From Lotus japonicus (taxonomy: Eukaryota > Streptophyta > Magnoliopsida > Fabales > Fabaceae), in contig NC_080043.1 in assembly GCF_012489685.1 (NCBI RefSeq), positions 3,412,501-3,476,500 of the forward strand: a stretch of 64,000 nt of DNA, given 5' to 3'. The position numbers and the translations under genes are program-made. Positions 12,431 to 27,964 of the stretch are shown piece by piece. The notes under the pieces were generated by a model. That model saw nothing but the letters and a program-made list of their open reading frames with translations. It was not told the origin of the DNA and ran no database searches. How positions within the stretch are numbered: the stretch's first letter is position 1; each line of letters opens with the position of its first letter.

Positions 12431-14430
12431 ATGAATGAGTACATAGCTTAGCTTAACAATTGCATAAGTAGGGTAGAGTGGGACTAACCTTGGTCACTCA
12501 AAGTTGTCCAAAAATCAAGATCCCCTCAAAAAGATCATTTTTTCCCTCTTTCTAATCTGTTTGTACATAAATCCTACATGGGGTTTGAGGTATAGATGGT
12601 GGAGTGCTAATTATTTATTAGAGGGACAATGGAGATAGCAAATGTGATTTGTGAAGATATTTTCTTTCTTTGATTTTTCTTGATATTGTTCAAATGAAAT
12701 CATACAAATTAAAACGGTGGAAGATATCAGTAGAAACTTTTCCAATCCTTGCCTTGAATGTGGTTCTTTTATGGCATCATTGTTCTTGTGAGTATCAATC
12801 GCAAACAGTATCTAACTGGTGGGGTGCATTAGGACAATTGACAAATGAACTACTTAAATCTGAATAGGAATAGTTTCTACTGTGTTTCTCAAATCATGTG
12901 TGCAGTATTTTATATGTAAAGTTGAGGAAATAAATCCTAAGCCAAATCTTAAATCAATTCAACATCTCATCTTGCATTTTTGTGGTTATTTCACTTGATA
13001 TCAAAGCTTAGACTCTTTTGAAAAGAAAAAAAAAAAGCTTAGACTCTGGATTAAGCACCTTGACGAGTACCAAAGAGTATATCCATAAAAATATGGTTGA
13101 AGCTTAGCTCAAGAAACTCCAACAACATCTATCTATCTTGTTGAAGGTCACTTAGTGATACGTCCTTGAACCTTCAATGAAGAATTTTAATAGACAAGAT
13201 GATGCTCTTTATTGAGTCCACACACGTTGATATATGTTACATCATATAGTCTACGATTTGTGTGCATATTGAATTATTGATGATAGCAATAATCCTAATA
13301 TGATATGATAGAAAAAATAAATTGCGATAAAAAAGAAGAAAAAAAAGTATAGTGTGAATATATTAAAACTCATACCACTTGTAAGTGAAATCAAAGAAAT
13401 TAAGAGGTAGGTGGTGCAAGATGTTTGCCTCTTGCCAGATACTCAAAGACAACAATCACACATCATCATTGTCACCCACCATACAGATGATCTCCCTTTC
13501 ACACTGACAACCTAACTTGGCCAACTCCACTTAAAATATCAACTGATATAAAATCTGAATCAAAATTATTACGTAGGCTCACAAAAATTTAGCTTATTCC
13601 TTATATATATATATAGTTGAAGTGGTAAGGGTTGTGAACATATAGATCGAGAGAAAGGTTCATGGATCAATCATTGAAAAAGTAATTTATCTTTCTGATG
13701 TACAAAATATAAAAATTATGCTCATTATATCTTTCACTAATAAGTTTGTTTCAAAAAAATTGTGCGATTTTAATCTCACTATTTTAAAACGAGCAGTTTG
13801 CATCCTCAAATTTGTATCACCATCAATTTTAGACCATCCATATAATTTCTAACAGAAGCAAGTGACATAGCGTTAACTAAATAAGGTGGCATGCATAATG
13901 TATTTCCAAGTAATTATATAAATGAAAAATCCTGTTTTGAAATAGTGGTTAAGTGGGGTTTACCGGACAAGTTGGGACGAGCTGTACTCGTCTTTCACTA
14001 ACCCTAAATATTGATCGAATCCAATTATTAAACATTTGAACTTAACCACTTAAACAAACGAAATCCAATGAAGTGCGAGTTTGATGAACTTAGAACGATG
14101 ATATGATTATCCGAAGAAAACAAAAATGATATGATTTGAAACAAGTTGTCCACGTGGAATCATTAATACATTAAATATTTGCCAAAATTTATGAGGTCGT
14201 GTGATGATTGAAAAATGGATACTCTTTCGTCACCTCACAAAAACGAGAAACAAAATCATATATAATGAGAAAGACACAACAACATGATGTGAAAATGAAT
14301 GAATGTTGATGAACATGAACAAGAGGTGGTGGTGCAAAACACGGTGGTAGTAGTAGATACAAGAGGACGAAAAATCTTCAATTTCAACCCAACACTGAAT
14401 TGAGTCAACCCACCAATTTTCATTTCCCAG
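12431..14430. other. Intergenic spacer between DUF936 and glyoxalase II genes
   Basis: AT-rich, about 2 kb, without any recognisable domain or transposon border. The first ~250 bp should be the 3' UTR of the upstream gene, and the last few hundred the promoter and 5' UTR of the next. An AAGCTTAGACTCT.. block is repeated around 13004-13050 across an A-run, a small local duplication. I see nothing else to support a gene. Confidence 0.5.
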
Positions 14431-17923
<3,493 letters not shown>

Positions 17924-17949
17924 ATTTTTTTATTTAAAAGTGTAAAGAG

Positions 17950-18075
17950 ACTTGTGGCATGTTTGGATTAGCTTCTAATAACCCAGAATCAATTCAGATG
18001 CGCAGATGCTTCTTCCCTTAATTGATTTTGGTTATAGAATCAATTGTAGAAGGGTTTCCAAATATGCACTTCTTT
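17950..18075. repeat. Possible short MITE with GCATGTTTGGA-type ends
   Basis: GGCATGTTTGGATTAGCTTC on the left and GAAGGGTTTCCAAATATGCA on the right form an imperfect inverted repeat ~110 bp apart. A second pair with similar ends lies at about 61767-61880 (GCATGTTTGGACC ... TTTCCAAACATGC). A single left-type end with no recognised partner is near 9360 (GCATGTTTGGAGATC). The repeated ends suggest one family. Target duplications were not resolved. Confidence 0.45.
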
Positions 18076-18969
18076 TGTATAGAGTAGGTCAATGATCCAT
18101 CATGGAACATTGTTATGCTTGATGCTATCTTCTCAATACGGTTTATGAATTTTGGTTTTGAGTTCATTTGGAAGTTATTTTAGTGAACTAGATAAAGAAT
18201 GTGTGGTTTGTTGGCAAGATGGGGTTCAAAATTTGAATGGATGTATATGGAAGATCCTTGGTTTATTGGTGCTTGAGAGATTTGTCACTTGAGGATTATT
18301 AATCCTTTTTGGTTCTATTTGTGATTATGACATTGTTTGGTTGTTTCTTTAGGGTAACTTGACGTATCAATTCATGTGGTTCTCAGTTCTCACTCTCTGT
18401 TGTTATCATTTTAGAAACGGCCTTCCTAGCCACGAAATGTAATAAGATTGTGACCTTTGACACTGATCTATTTGTTATTAGCTAAACATTAAAAAATTGT
18501 TATTAACTAGCGGATCTTGTAAGTTGTAAATATGTATGTATATAAAAATGTAAACTATTTTAAAATAGGTTGATGACTGATAGAATATATATGTAATTAT
18601 GTACTTTGATAATTAGAATAGATTTTATAAGAATTAATTGGGTAAGCTAAGACACAATCTAGGTTTATCCTTTGAGCATTCGAAGAATGCTAGATGAGGC
18701 CAAAGGAAACTGGGTTTGGGCAATTGAATAAGATCTTATGAACCTATCAGACTTATCTCATTGTTTAATGGGCGAGTCTCCCTTCAGACTCGCCTACATA
18801 GTCAAGATTGTGATTCTTGTGGATGATAAGGAGAGATCTAGATGAATGGAAAATCATGAGAGAGGGAATCATTTTTAGAGGAGTTAGGCTGTTATATAAC
18901 TTATCCTTGAATCTTCCGCTCCTTAATTCACGCTCTTACAACTCAAACTGTCAATCAGATAAATACATA

Positions 18970-19350
18970 TATTTGGTGGAGGGTGATGGTGGTAGTGGCG
19001 GTGGAGGGTGGTGGTTGCAGTGGTGTAGAGTGGTGGTCGTGATAGTGGTGATGACGTTGGTGGAAATGGTAGTGATGGTGGCGATGGAGGTGACAGTAGT
19101 AGTGGTGGTGGTGATGATGGTGGTGGAGGGTGATAATTGTGACATTGGCGGTTGTGGGGGGGGAGGGGCGGCAATAGTGGTAGTAGTGGTATTGTTGTAG
19201 GGTGGTGGTGGTGGCAGTAACAGTGATGGAGGGTGGTGGTTCTAATGTGGTGGCGACAATGGTAGTGGTGAAAGATGGAGGCAGTGGCGCGATAGTAGCA
19301 ACGATTGGCGATGGTGAAGGGTGGTGGTGGGCTGGTGGCGTAGTGGTGGA
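18970..19350. repeat. GGT/GGC/GGA trinucleotide-rich tract
   Basis: About 380 bp where the plus strand is made of GGTGG, GTAGTGG and GGAGGGTGG variants, giving strong G-over-C skew. Long open frames appear on both strands, encoding only Val/Gly or Pro/His/Thr runs, as expected from a trinucleotide repeat. It is the strand mirror of the CCA-rich tract at 28.2-29.1 kb. Confidence 0.85.
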
Positions 19351-19563
19351 TAAAATGTTTCAAATAACTTATAATCATACTTTTATAAATATTCAATCAT
19401 TTTAACGTATATGAATGGATTGATGGATACGTTTATACAAGACCATATTAGTACATTTTTTTTTTGAAAGAAAACATGATATTTATTAAATTAAAACAAC
19501 AACGAAGTCATTACATCAGCATCACGATGTTAGGACTTAGTACCAAACAAATTGATAAACTCA

Positions 19564-19750
19564 AATAATAAGGTGTTTTTTTTTTGGTACATTCCATAAA
19601 GAAAAGGACAGCTAAGGCCTCACAGAGGAGACTCCCAAGGCATCAGCCAAAACCAAAAACCTCAAACCCTCCAAGGGTTGCTCTATAACCACTAAAGGCA
19701 TATCCTGCTCCGCTCCATGCTTCGCTAAGAAGGCAATAATAAGGTGTTTT
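19564..19750 (-). mobile_element. 155 bp LINE 3'-end insertion with 16 bp target duplication
   Basis: The 16-mer AATAATAAGGTGTTTT occurs at 19564-19579 and exactly again at 19735-19750. The DNA between (19580-19734) begins with a T-run. On the minus strand it encodes LAKHGAEQDMPLVVIEQP and LVLADALGVSSVRP, then a stop and an A-tail. This matches the C-terminal end of plant L1-type polyproteins in style (ADFLAKHG..., ...VLADALG). It is a severely 5'-truncated insertion whose exact duplications suggest it is fairly young. A further T-run at 19459 followed by TGATATTTATTAAATT may be the tail of an older copy. Confidence 0.8.
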
Positions 19751-20112
19751 GAACTAGCAACTAATCCACTTTTTGTCTTTTTTAAATATTAAAAGAACAC
19801 CCTTTCAAAAAGGTGACCCTTAATATGCACCACTTTTTTTAACCTGTTATAACATGTCAACACATATTTTTTTAAAAAAATTTAATATATAACAAATTTT
19901 TAATGATAATATTTCTTTAAAAAATAATAATGTGTTAACCTGCTATAATCGGTTAAAGTAAAGGGTGTAAAATTGCACCACTCTTAAAGTGTGGTGCATA
20001 CCTTTAAAAAAAATGAATATTACAAAAAACACAGCACCTGGAATAGGGGTGAGCGGTGACATGTGCCCGCTGTAAGATTCGGTGAACCCTCCCACCGTCG
20101 AAGAAGCGGTTA

Positions 20113-23100
20113 TTGAACAACGGCAATGGCACATCAGAGCAAATCGGCGCCGGAATACCACGACTGCGGGGGCCCTTCCAACAACCTCCGGGTCGGAAAT
20201 CTCTCGCACTCGACAGCGTCACCTCCTATTCCTCTCGGAGTTACGCTTTCGTCTTCTTCAACCGCGTCGAAGACGCTAAAACCACATCGCAAGGTTCTCC
20301 TCTTCGCGGATTCACCATCAGAATCGAGTTCGCAAAACCTGTTTGTACTTCCTTCTTCTCTTAATCTCTTCTTCTGCTGAGTTTTTCACTGTCAATGATG
20401 AATTTATGTTTCTGTTAACCAATCATGTTGCTATTATCATTGTTGTTGTTGTTAGGAAAAACTGTGTAAGAATCTATGGATTGGTGGTGTGAGTTCCACT
20501 GTGGCGAAGGAAGAATTGGAGGTGGAGTTTCGCAAGTTTGGTGATGTTGTGGAGTTTAGGTTCTTCAGAGACCGCAACACTGCCTGTGTTGAGTTTCCTG
20601 ATTTGGAGGATGCTACTCGGGGCATGAAAGTCATGAACGGGAAGCGTTTAGGCGGGGGTCAGATTCGCGTCGACTTCCCCCGGTCACAATCTACAAAGAA
20701 AGTATGTCTGTTTTCTGCTTTTTAAGAAGAGAATGTTTTGTTTCAATGTTCTAGTAATGCTACATGTATCAATGTTCTACATAGGATCACTATATATATG
20801 ATTTTTTGGTCTAGACCACAAGTATATTGTACTAGGGTCGGGTAGGGCAGGGTAGGATCGGTATAGCCGGCAAAAATCTCCATTGAGTATTCAATTCAAT
20901 GCATCTACATATTTGGGCTCGAACCCCACACACTGGTTAACTTAGATCAACCCTGCCTGCTTGGTCACATGCTCGGGGGTTACACACACACACACACTAT
21001 GTGTGTGAAATTGAACTTTATATAATATAGCATGATAAACTTGTCAAATGCAGGGATTGAGCTGCCTTTGGTTAAGTAGGGAACACCCCCCCCCCCCCCA
21101 AAATAAAAATATCAATACGTTGTGCTTGAACAAAGTTTGTGCTCCATCTCTTGCCAAACAAAATTCATCCCTTAATACTAATATTTTATATCTCAAACTG
21201 CCGAACCAAAAAAGAATAAAACTGAAAAATTACTTCCACAAGACTCGAATAGTGTTTATTATGTGTCAATTAATATTGTTTAGTATGTTTTAAATTTTTT
21301 GCCCACAATACCTGTTTTTTCTTGTTTCATCTCTGGTTAAATGGCTCTAATTGAGTAAGGAGGCACAAGGTTTCAATCTCGAGAGTTTACGTAATCTCGT
21401 GGAGGGGGCAATCTCGTACTGTGATCTTGTAAGAGATTAACACATGCAAAAATAATATTTACAAAGCCATAATAATGATGAAGACACAATAATAGCATAA
21501 AATTAACCAAATCATCTAATAATAACAATTAAAACCATGCATAAAATTGCTAAATATCCAAATCTAAGGTTCATAAGTCATAACAACTAACAAGACATTA
21601 AGTAGACTGCAACTCATAAAAACAGAACGGGGAGAGAGTCATGCAATTAGCAACTCCCTTACTTAATCCGTTCAAAGAAGATTGAAGGGGAGAGAGTCAG
21701 AGGTGTGGCCAGATAATGGGTCGCCGTGCCGGAATGGTGTCCGTGCGGTGGTTGCTGGTCGCTGGCGAGAGAGAAGAGGGGGGTTGATGGTGTTCAGCTC
21801 CAAATGGGATTGGGCGTTGAAAGATGAAAGCAAAACCCTAATACTTAAGCGCAAAGTTTCTAAAATGCCACTGTTCCTGTGTTATCAAATATCCGCCATG
21901 CAGTGTTATCAAATATCCCCCATGGCGGTTTTTTGGCTTTCCGCCATGGCCGATATCCCACCATATGGCCGCCTTTTCCGTCATATTCCGCCATTATTTG
22001 TCATCTATGGCGGGATTTTGGCTTTCCACCATGTCCCGCCATTTGCAATTAACGACATTGCCGCCATGGCGAGTTCTCTTGGCGGTTTTTTGATCTCCAT
22101 CAAGGCCGATATCCCGCCATTATTTGTAATATATGACGTGTTTGGCCACATCCGCCACTAACAACCTTGCCCTGTTCCAACTTTTTTTTACTATCCTATC
22201 ATGTGCTCTCTTGTGAACTCGTTGGTAATATCGCGACATCTCACGAGATCACCCAAAAGAGAGTTTAATATATCGCGATGTGGCACCCTAATATATTGCG
22301 TTATTGACAACCATGAGGAGGCAAATGAGGAACAAAGAGAAAAACAAAAATTAATCCCAACTGAAAAGTGTGTTGCTTTGGGAGAAAAAATGGCTTAGCT
22401 AGTAGTCAAGCTGTATCCAATCTAGTTGGAGATGTACTCGAGATGCATATTAGATTTTTTTTTTAAATGTTTCGGTACCTACCTGATTCATATCCAACTG
22501 AATCCAACATGTGTATGTACTCAATATGTATGTGTATGACTCACGAAATGAAGTATCCATGCTTCAAAGTAGGGATGGAAATACGTCAGGCCGTTCCAGG
22601 GGCCTATGCCCTAGCCTACATCAGGTCAGGCCAGACAAAATTAATAAATAAACTAGGCCAAGGCTTTTGCTTTTTCAAAAGCCTATTTAGTTATAAAGTG
22701 AGGCTTAGGCCATTCAGAAAGCTTTTTAAGGCCAACAAACCATCTTATTTAAATGAATACAATTCATATTATTATTATTGTTGTTGTTGTTGTCAAATTA
22801 GATTTTTATTATATTATCTTGCAATTACTTATTTTTTTACTTATTTATAGATTTAAACATGTGGTCTATATGCCCCTAAAAAAATGTGGTCTATATTATA
22901 TTAAGTATATTTAGAAATGAATTTGTGACCAATTTAATTACCTTCATAATTTTAAATAAGTCCTCAAGTCGTCAAAAGCATGGTAGTAAGTATCGTACGA
23001 TACACCGATACGATACGTTTTTGAGGTCTGGCGATACGTATCGCATGTGTGTATCGATTTTCCCCTGAGTTGCACTTGAATCGTTTGTATCGTATCATGA

Positions 23101-26100
23101 ATCGCTTGTATCATATCAAACACCAAGGATCCAAGCAGATCAAAGGGGTCAAATGAGAGACAAGGTAGAATGAGAGAAGGGGTTAAACGAAAGATAGTCA
23201 TCGGAGTTGAAATGGGCCTTTGGGGTGTTTAGGTTTTGGGTGGGCTTAGTTTTTTCCCCATTTGCCCACTCAAAAAATGGGTTGATCGGCCACCTTCAAT
23301 GGTGGTCTCGTCCAAATCGTATAGATCGTCTCATTTCACTCATCTAGAAGCTCGATTGAAAATCATTCCTGAACCCGATCAAATCCATTTGGTGGCTGTG
23401 ATTGGGGTGATGATTGTTGGAGTGTGAAATCTTATGTGATTTATCTTAATCTTTACAACCTTGAACAATATTCCATTTTTGAGTAAACAACTTTTGGTAA
23501 ATATTTGTAATTAAGTAATTATAAAGAGAACTTTGGATTCTGTAGTTTAAATCAAACCTTTGTCTGATTGATTCGATGTGTTTCTGGGTGGGAGCTATAT
23601 CAGCTTTGTTATGATGACGTTTGCTTTCATTTTTTTATTGAAATAGGTGGATTGTGTTATTTCCATTTCAACCTCTGCCAATGGATACATTTGGTCATAA
23701 TCGTCCTAGGGTTCCAAATCATTTTCCTGGACAGCTGCCGCTTGCACCAATGCGCCCTTTTGGTCCTCAAGGTCATGATCCTCTTATCTCTGCTCCTGGG
23801 TTTAATCAGATCGGTCCAAACTGGAAAAGGCCATCTCCTCCCGCACCAGGAATGCATCATTCTTCTATGCCTGGTATTAGGCCTCCTACAAGATCCACCT
23901 CTGGTGCATGGGATCTACTTGGCGTAAACCAACTTCAGAGAGATTCTAAACGTTCAAGGACAAATGGTGCTTTTCCTATTGGTAATCTTTCAAGGAATAT
24001 CGATAACCATGGGTTCGAACTAGAACAGACATATCGAATTGATCCTGTTATTGATGGAGGTGGTTCTGGTCCAAAGAGTCACCTTGGTCCGGTCGGCAAT
24101 AGGATCTCAGCTGCATTTACTGGTTCTGTGACTTCTGTCCAACTTGATGTTGATCATATATGGCGTGGAATAATTGCAAAAGGAGGTACAGACATGTGTC
24201 GTGCTAGATGTGTACCTATTGGGAAAGGGATAGCGACTGAGCTGTGAGTATAATTTTTCCTTTTCTTTACTTTTGGAAATCCAAGACAGGATGGACGAAA
24301 TTGCAATGTTCATTAGAATTGGTGCTTTTTTGATGGATTCTTTTGCATTTGCATTTTTGTCATTGCTAGTAGTGAGGTGTCATGTGACATACAATCTTTC
24401 CTTTGCATGATGTTTCTTTACTGCAGAGAAATTTTTATGCTACATGAACTTTTTGTCCTTTGCATGATGTTTCTTTCCTTTGTTCTTTTGATTCTGCAAA
24501 GTCTTCTGTTCCTGGAGTTTGTTTACTTGCATACAATTAATGAATTTTTGCTTTGATAATTTATTTTTGTGCAGGATACCATTTATCTTGAACTTGAGGC
24601 TATGAGCACTGTCAATGATATTGTTTCTATTAAAATTTTACAAAATATCCTATGTTGAAAATACTTGGTTTTGTTTAGCATCCAAATTGTGGTTTTGCAT
24701 TAGTTTAAGATTTGGAGATATAATGTTTTTGGTTGGGCCTTCAATGACGTTATTTTGTGCTATTGCCGAGGGAAAGTTATCACTTTATTCACTCTTAAAG
24801 TTTACTTTTGTCTGCAGCTGAAAATTGTTTGTTGTCTTCTCTATTTTCTTTATAGTTTATACCTCCATGCTCCCTTCAATGTTTTGATGTCCTGCATGTA
24901 GTTGTTCAGGGTACTGTTGCTCTGGTAATTAAAGTTTGTTCTGTGCTTTTGCTGCAGTCCTGATGTCATCAATTGTGCAGCTAAGATAAGACTGGATTTG
25001 CTCACAGAGCACTATGCTGATGCAGCCGGTTTTGATGTTGTTTTCTTTCTCCCTGATAGCGAAGCTGATTTTGCTTCATTTACTGAATTCATTAACTACC
25101 TCAAAGCAAAAAACTGTGCTGGTGTTGTCAAGTTTGTTGATAACACCCGTTTATTTTTAGTCCCACCTTCGGATTTCTTGACGAAGGTTTTGAGAGTCAT
25201 AGGACCTGAACGTTTATATGGTGTAGTTCTCAAATTTCCGCTAAATCCTAGTACTACACCAATGCAACAATCTATGCATTTGCCTTCACCCTCAACTCAT
25301 TATATGCAGCATATTCTTCCTACGCAAGCTGAGTATGGTTCAATCTCTGCAAAGCAGGAACAGGTTTTACCTGTTGATTATAACAGATTGTTGCATGAAG
25401 ATTCTAAGCTTCCTTCAAAACCAGATCATCGTGCTACAAGTGGGCTCTATTCAGTTCGTCCTGTTCCTCCTAACAATACTGTTTCTGAATTGTTAACACC
25501 TGAGCTTATTGCAACTTTAACTTCTTTACCCCCTGCAACAACACAATCATCTGCCACTGTTGCTGCAAAGACATCAGTTGACTCCTCGACTGTGAAGCCA
25601 CGTTTTCCTCCTTTTGCACCTAATGATGGAAACCAAGCTCATTTATGGAAACAACAAGATCATCAAATTACATATCCAACTAGTCATCATCCTCAGCAGT
25701 TTGGGAGTTCATATAACGTTCAAAGTGCTCAATATCATTTTTATCCACCAGCTTCTACTCCTTACCACTATGCTCAAGTGGTCTCTGGCTCAGATAGTTA
25801 TCATTTCCAAGATACTGCTGCCAGCCTGCAGCAGCTAGGTACTGTTTCATATAAACCCATGCCTAATTTCACCATACCTTCTCAAAGTGGACAGGTAGCT
25901 GTATCTCCTCAAGTGGGTCAGCAGTATCATGTTGATGTCTCCGCCAGCACTCAGGGAACAGATGTATCAATTTTATATAGTTCTAATCGCTTCCAGCAAC
26001 CTAGTAATTTTATTCCCCCATCTACTCAAGTTCCCAGTGCTAATGGTTTACAGCAACAAACTGTGACACCCTATACAGCGGACACAGCAGACAGCGTTAA

Positions 26101-26233
26101 CTCAGAGCCTCCAAAGCAGCAGCATCAACTGGCTTTCTTTGGAGACCAGTCAACCCTACAGTTTGCTAGAAACCTTCTCCAAATACAGCAACAGCAACCA
26201 CAAGGAGGGCATGGGCCAGGAAATCAACAATAA
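20113..26233 (+). CDS. FPA-like RRM/SPOC protein gene, rearranged (possibly a pseudogene)
   Basis: Related to FPA, a nuclear RNA-binding protein with three RRMs and a SPOC domain that affects 3'-end choice and flowering time. Clear exons: 20113(?)-20340 (end of RRM1), 20456-20701 (complete RRM2, NLWIGGV...[11 protein letters not shown]), 23647-24243 (linker, then SPOC start [13 protein letters not shown]) and 24958-26233 ([48 protein letters not shown]; then a Gln/Pro-rich tail). Two faults are visible. First, the RRM1 start NNLRVGNLS (frame of ATG 20126) jumps to [15 protein letters not shown] in another frame, as if ~50-60 bases were lost; the ATG at 20113 enters the second half with ~30 novel residues. 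Second, no RRM3 is found, and exon 2 (phase 0) does not fit the natural acceptor at 23646. Using the AG at 23733-23734 would give an open 752-codon frame. Expressed variant and pseudogene both remain possible. Confidence 0.7.
21871..22178. mobile_element. hAT-like MITE in the FPA-like intron
   Basis: CTGTTCC flanks a ~293 bp segment on both sides (21871-21877 and 22172-22178). The segment begins TGTGTTATCAAATATCCGCC and ends CCGCCACTAACAACCTTGC. The inside repeats GCCATGGCGG and TTTTTTGGCTTTCCGCCATG. The last phrase recurs in the better-preserved copy at 56670-56787 (ATTTTTGGCTTTCCGCCATT), so the two are kin. The 7-8 bp duplication and a CAGTGTTRTYAA-like end suit hAT elements. There is no transposase. 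Confidence 0.6.
22980..23105. repeat. Cluster of GTATCG/CGATAC palindromes
   Basis: Within ~125 bp the sequence contains the perfect palindromes GTATCGTACGATAC (about 22990) and GCGATACGTATCGC (about 23031), plus several more CGATACG and TATCGTATC motifs. Such density is far above chance in this AT-rich intron. It looks like part of a dispersed repeat; I cannot name the family. Confidence 0.6.
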
Positions 26234-27964
26234 GAATTGCTTTCTGTAAGTATCTATCCTATGGCTAATTCATTTAAATGGAGAAATCCTTTATATCATG
26301 ATAGACTAAGGTTGAATGATTTTAGAGATGTCATCATATTTTTTTTCCCAAGTCTTATTATGCCATATGTGTAAACTATGTTGCTTGTGGCTTGTTGCAT
26401 GGCTTCGTAGCAAATGGCAAAGGTAAACCATCTTCGATTGTTAACCTGAAAATCATAATCTCACATGATCACTATGGAAACTTTTATCATTGGAACTTAA
26501 AAAGAAAAATTAAGCACTCTTAGGCAATTTAAATGACTTTGTGAGAAACTCTTGTGATCCAGATTGAGGATGGGTTCACTTGGAACAGGTTACCTCTATT
26601 TTTTGGGTGGTGGGGTGGTGGTGGACATTAGGTTTCAATTCTTGTAGCTTCCATTCTTCTAAAGAAAAAAATTAAATTTCAACCCAGGTTGTCCACGCTC
26701 CAACCCCAAAGTGCTATTACTTGAGGGAGTGTTAGTTATGATATAAACCTTTGATGTGCTTTCACTTGACCATTTATGCTTTTGGGGGTAGGGATGGATT
26801 TGAAGAGAGAGTGCAAGACTGGAACTGGTAGATTTTGTTGACAAGTTGTCATTAGGCTGTTTTTCTTTTGGTAAATTTTTTGTTGTCAATTTCTTATTAG
26901 CGTGGGTGTTCTTTGGTAGGTTTGCATAATTAATTATGCTAGGCTAAGGAGTTTTAGGCTTCATTAAATCAAACATGACATGGGGTAGTACAACTTATGG
27001 GGTTTTTATCCCCTGTACAGGAAATCTGCCATGACAGCTGCAGATTAGGATCCTTGCATTATGGATCAGATGGAGTCTAGTAAACACTTCATTTATAGTA
27101 GACACACTTTTGTTTATTTTTCCTTCTAGCGTCTATTTTTTTATTTTTACAGTGTACTTATTTCTGATTGATTTGAATTATTCTGCTTTAGATTTCCATC
27201 ATACTGCTTCGTGTCCTCTATCGTCATTATAGGTCATAAAATTTCTTTCTACTTTTGTTCAATTTGCCATTGCTTAGCTTCTCATTTGATTGAATATTGT
27301 GAGCTTTGCTCTACTGCAATTGCATGGTAATAACCTTAGTTTCAAGTTTTTGTATGCCAATATTTTTTAGTGGTAGGATTGGAGGACTTTTCCCCCTAGA
27401 AGACAGCTTTTATGGTTGGGAATTGAATCATTATAACTTTTTCATTGCAAGCTGTAATTTTCACTATGTAAGGATCTTTAATGTCCTTTCAAAGATTATG
27501 TGAAGATACTTATCAAATTTGTAAATTTAGAGTTACCACTGTTTACTTCTTTCCCAGCTAAACCATACTCGGGATCGGTTGACTGGATCTAAATAATTTT
27601 GGTACCAAATGCCAATTCTAACTTCCCCTATGTTTCCTTGCTATTAAGGGATCGTACAGAGATTCGTTAAATTACTTGATTTCCAATAAATGTATAGCAA
27701 CCACGAATCTGTCCTTATTCCAACTGGCTTGATAGCATAGATTTTTAATTGACTTGTGGCTTATGAAAATCTCCTTCATGAGCGAGCTTGTTGATTTTGT
27801 TCTTTATTTTAGGCAGGATAATTTTGATGAAAATTACAATCCTCCTAAAACTTTCTACTTTTATGGGATTCGGATAATCCTTGTGATTGCGATAGATGCC
27901 TATGGCATGTCCTGTGCTCATCCATGTAACTTCCAATATAATTGGGATTAACACAATCCAGTTA
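26234..27964. other. 3' flank of the FPA-like gene
   Basis: A strong donor-like GTAAGTATC starts 22 bases after the stop codon (26255), suggesting an intron in the 3' UTR. The rest is AT-rich with no recognised domain. The most plausible distal UTR exon start is the AG at about 31482-31483, but nothing in this window proves it. I see no coding gene. Confidence 0.45.

Larger units (their letters stand above)
20702..23646. other. 2.9 kb intron of the FPA-like gene where an RRM3 exon is expected
   Basis: The stretch holds a CA repeat (20983-20997), a C-run (about 21067-21079), a hAT-like MITE (21878-22170), a block rich in AGGCC-type motifs (22570-22740) and a cluster of GTATCG palindromes (22980-23105). 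I looked in the forward frames for the third RRM (LWIGFPP..., SFVEFRS..., RITIMFS...) and found none. No other gene is seen. Confidence 0.55.

Noticed and set aside
18817..19400. Open frames of up to 157 codons on both strands
   Set aside because: They are translations of a GGT/GGC repeat tract (Val/Gly or Pro/His/Thr runs) and occur in several frames at once.
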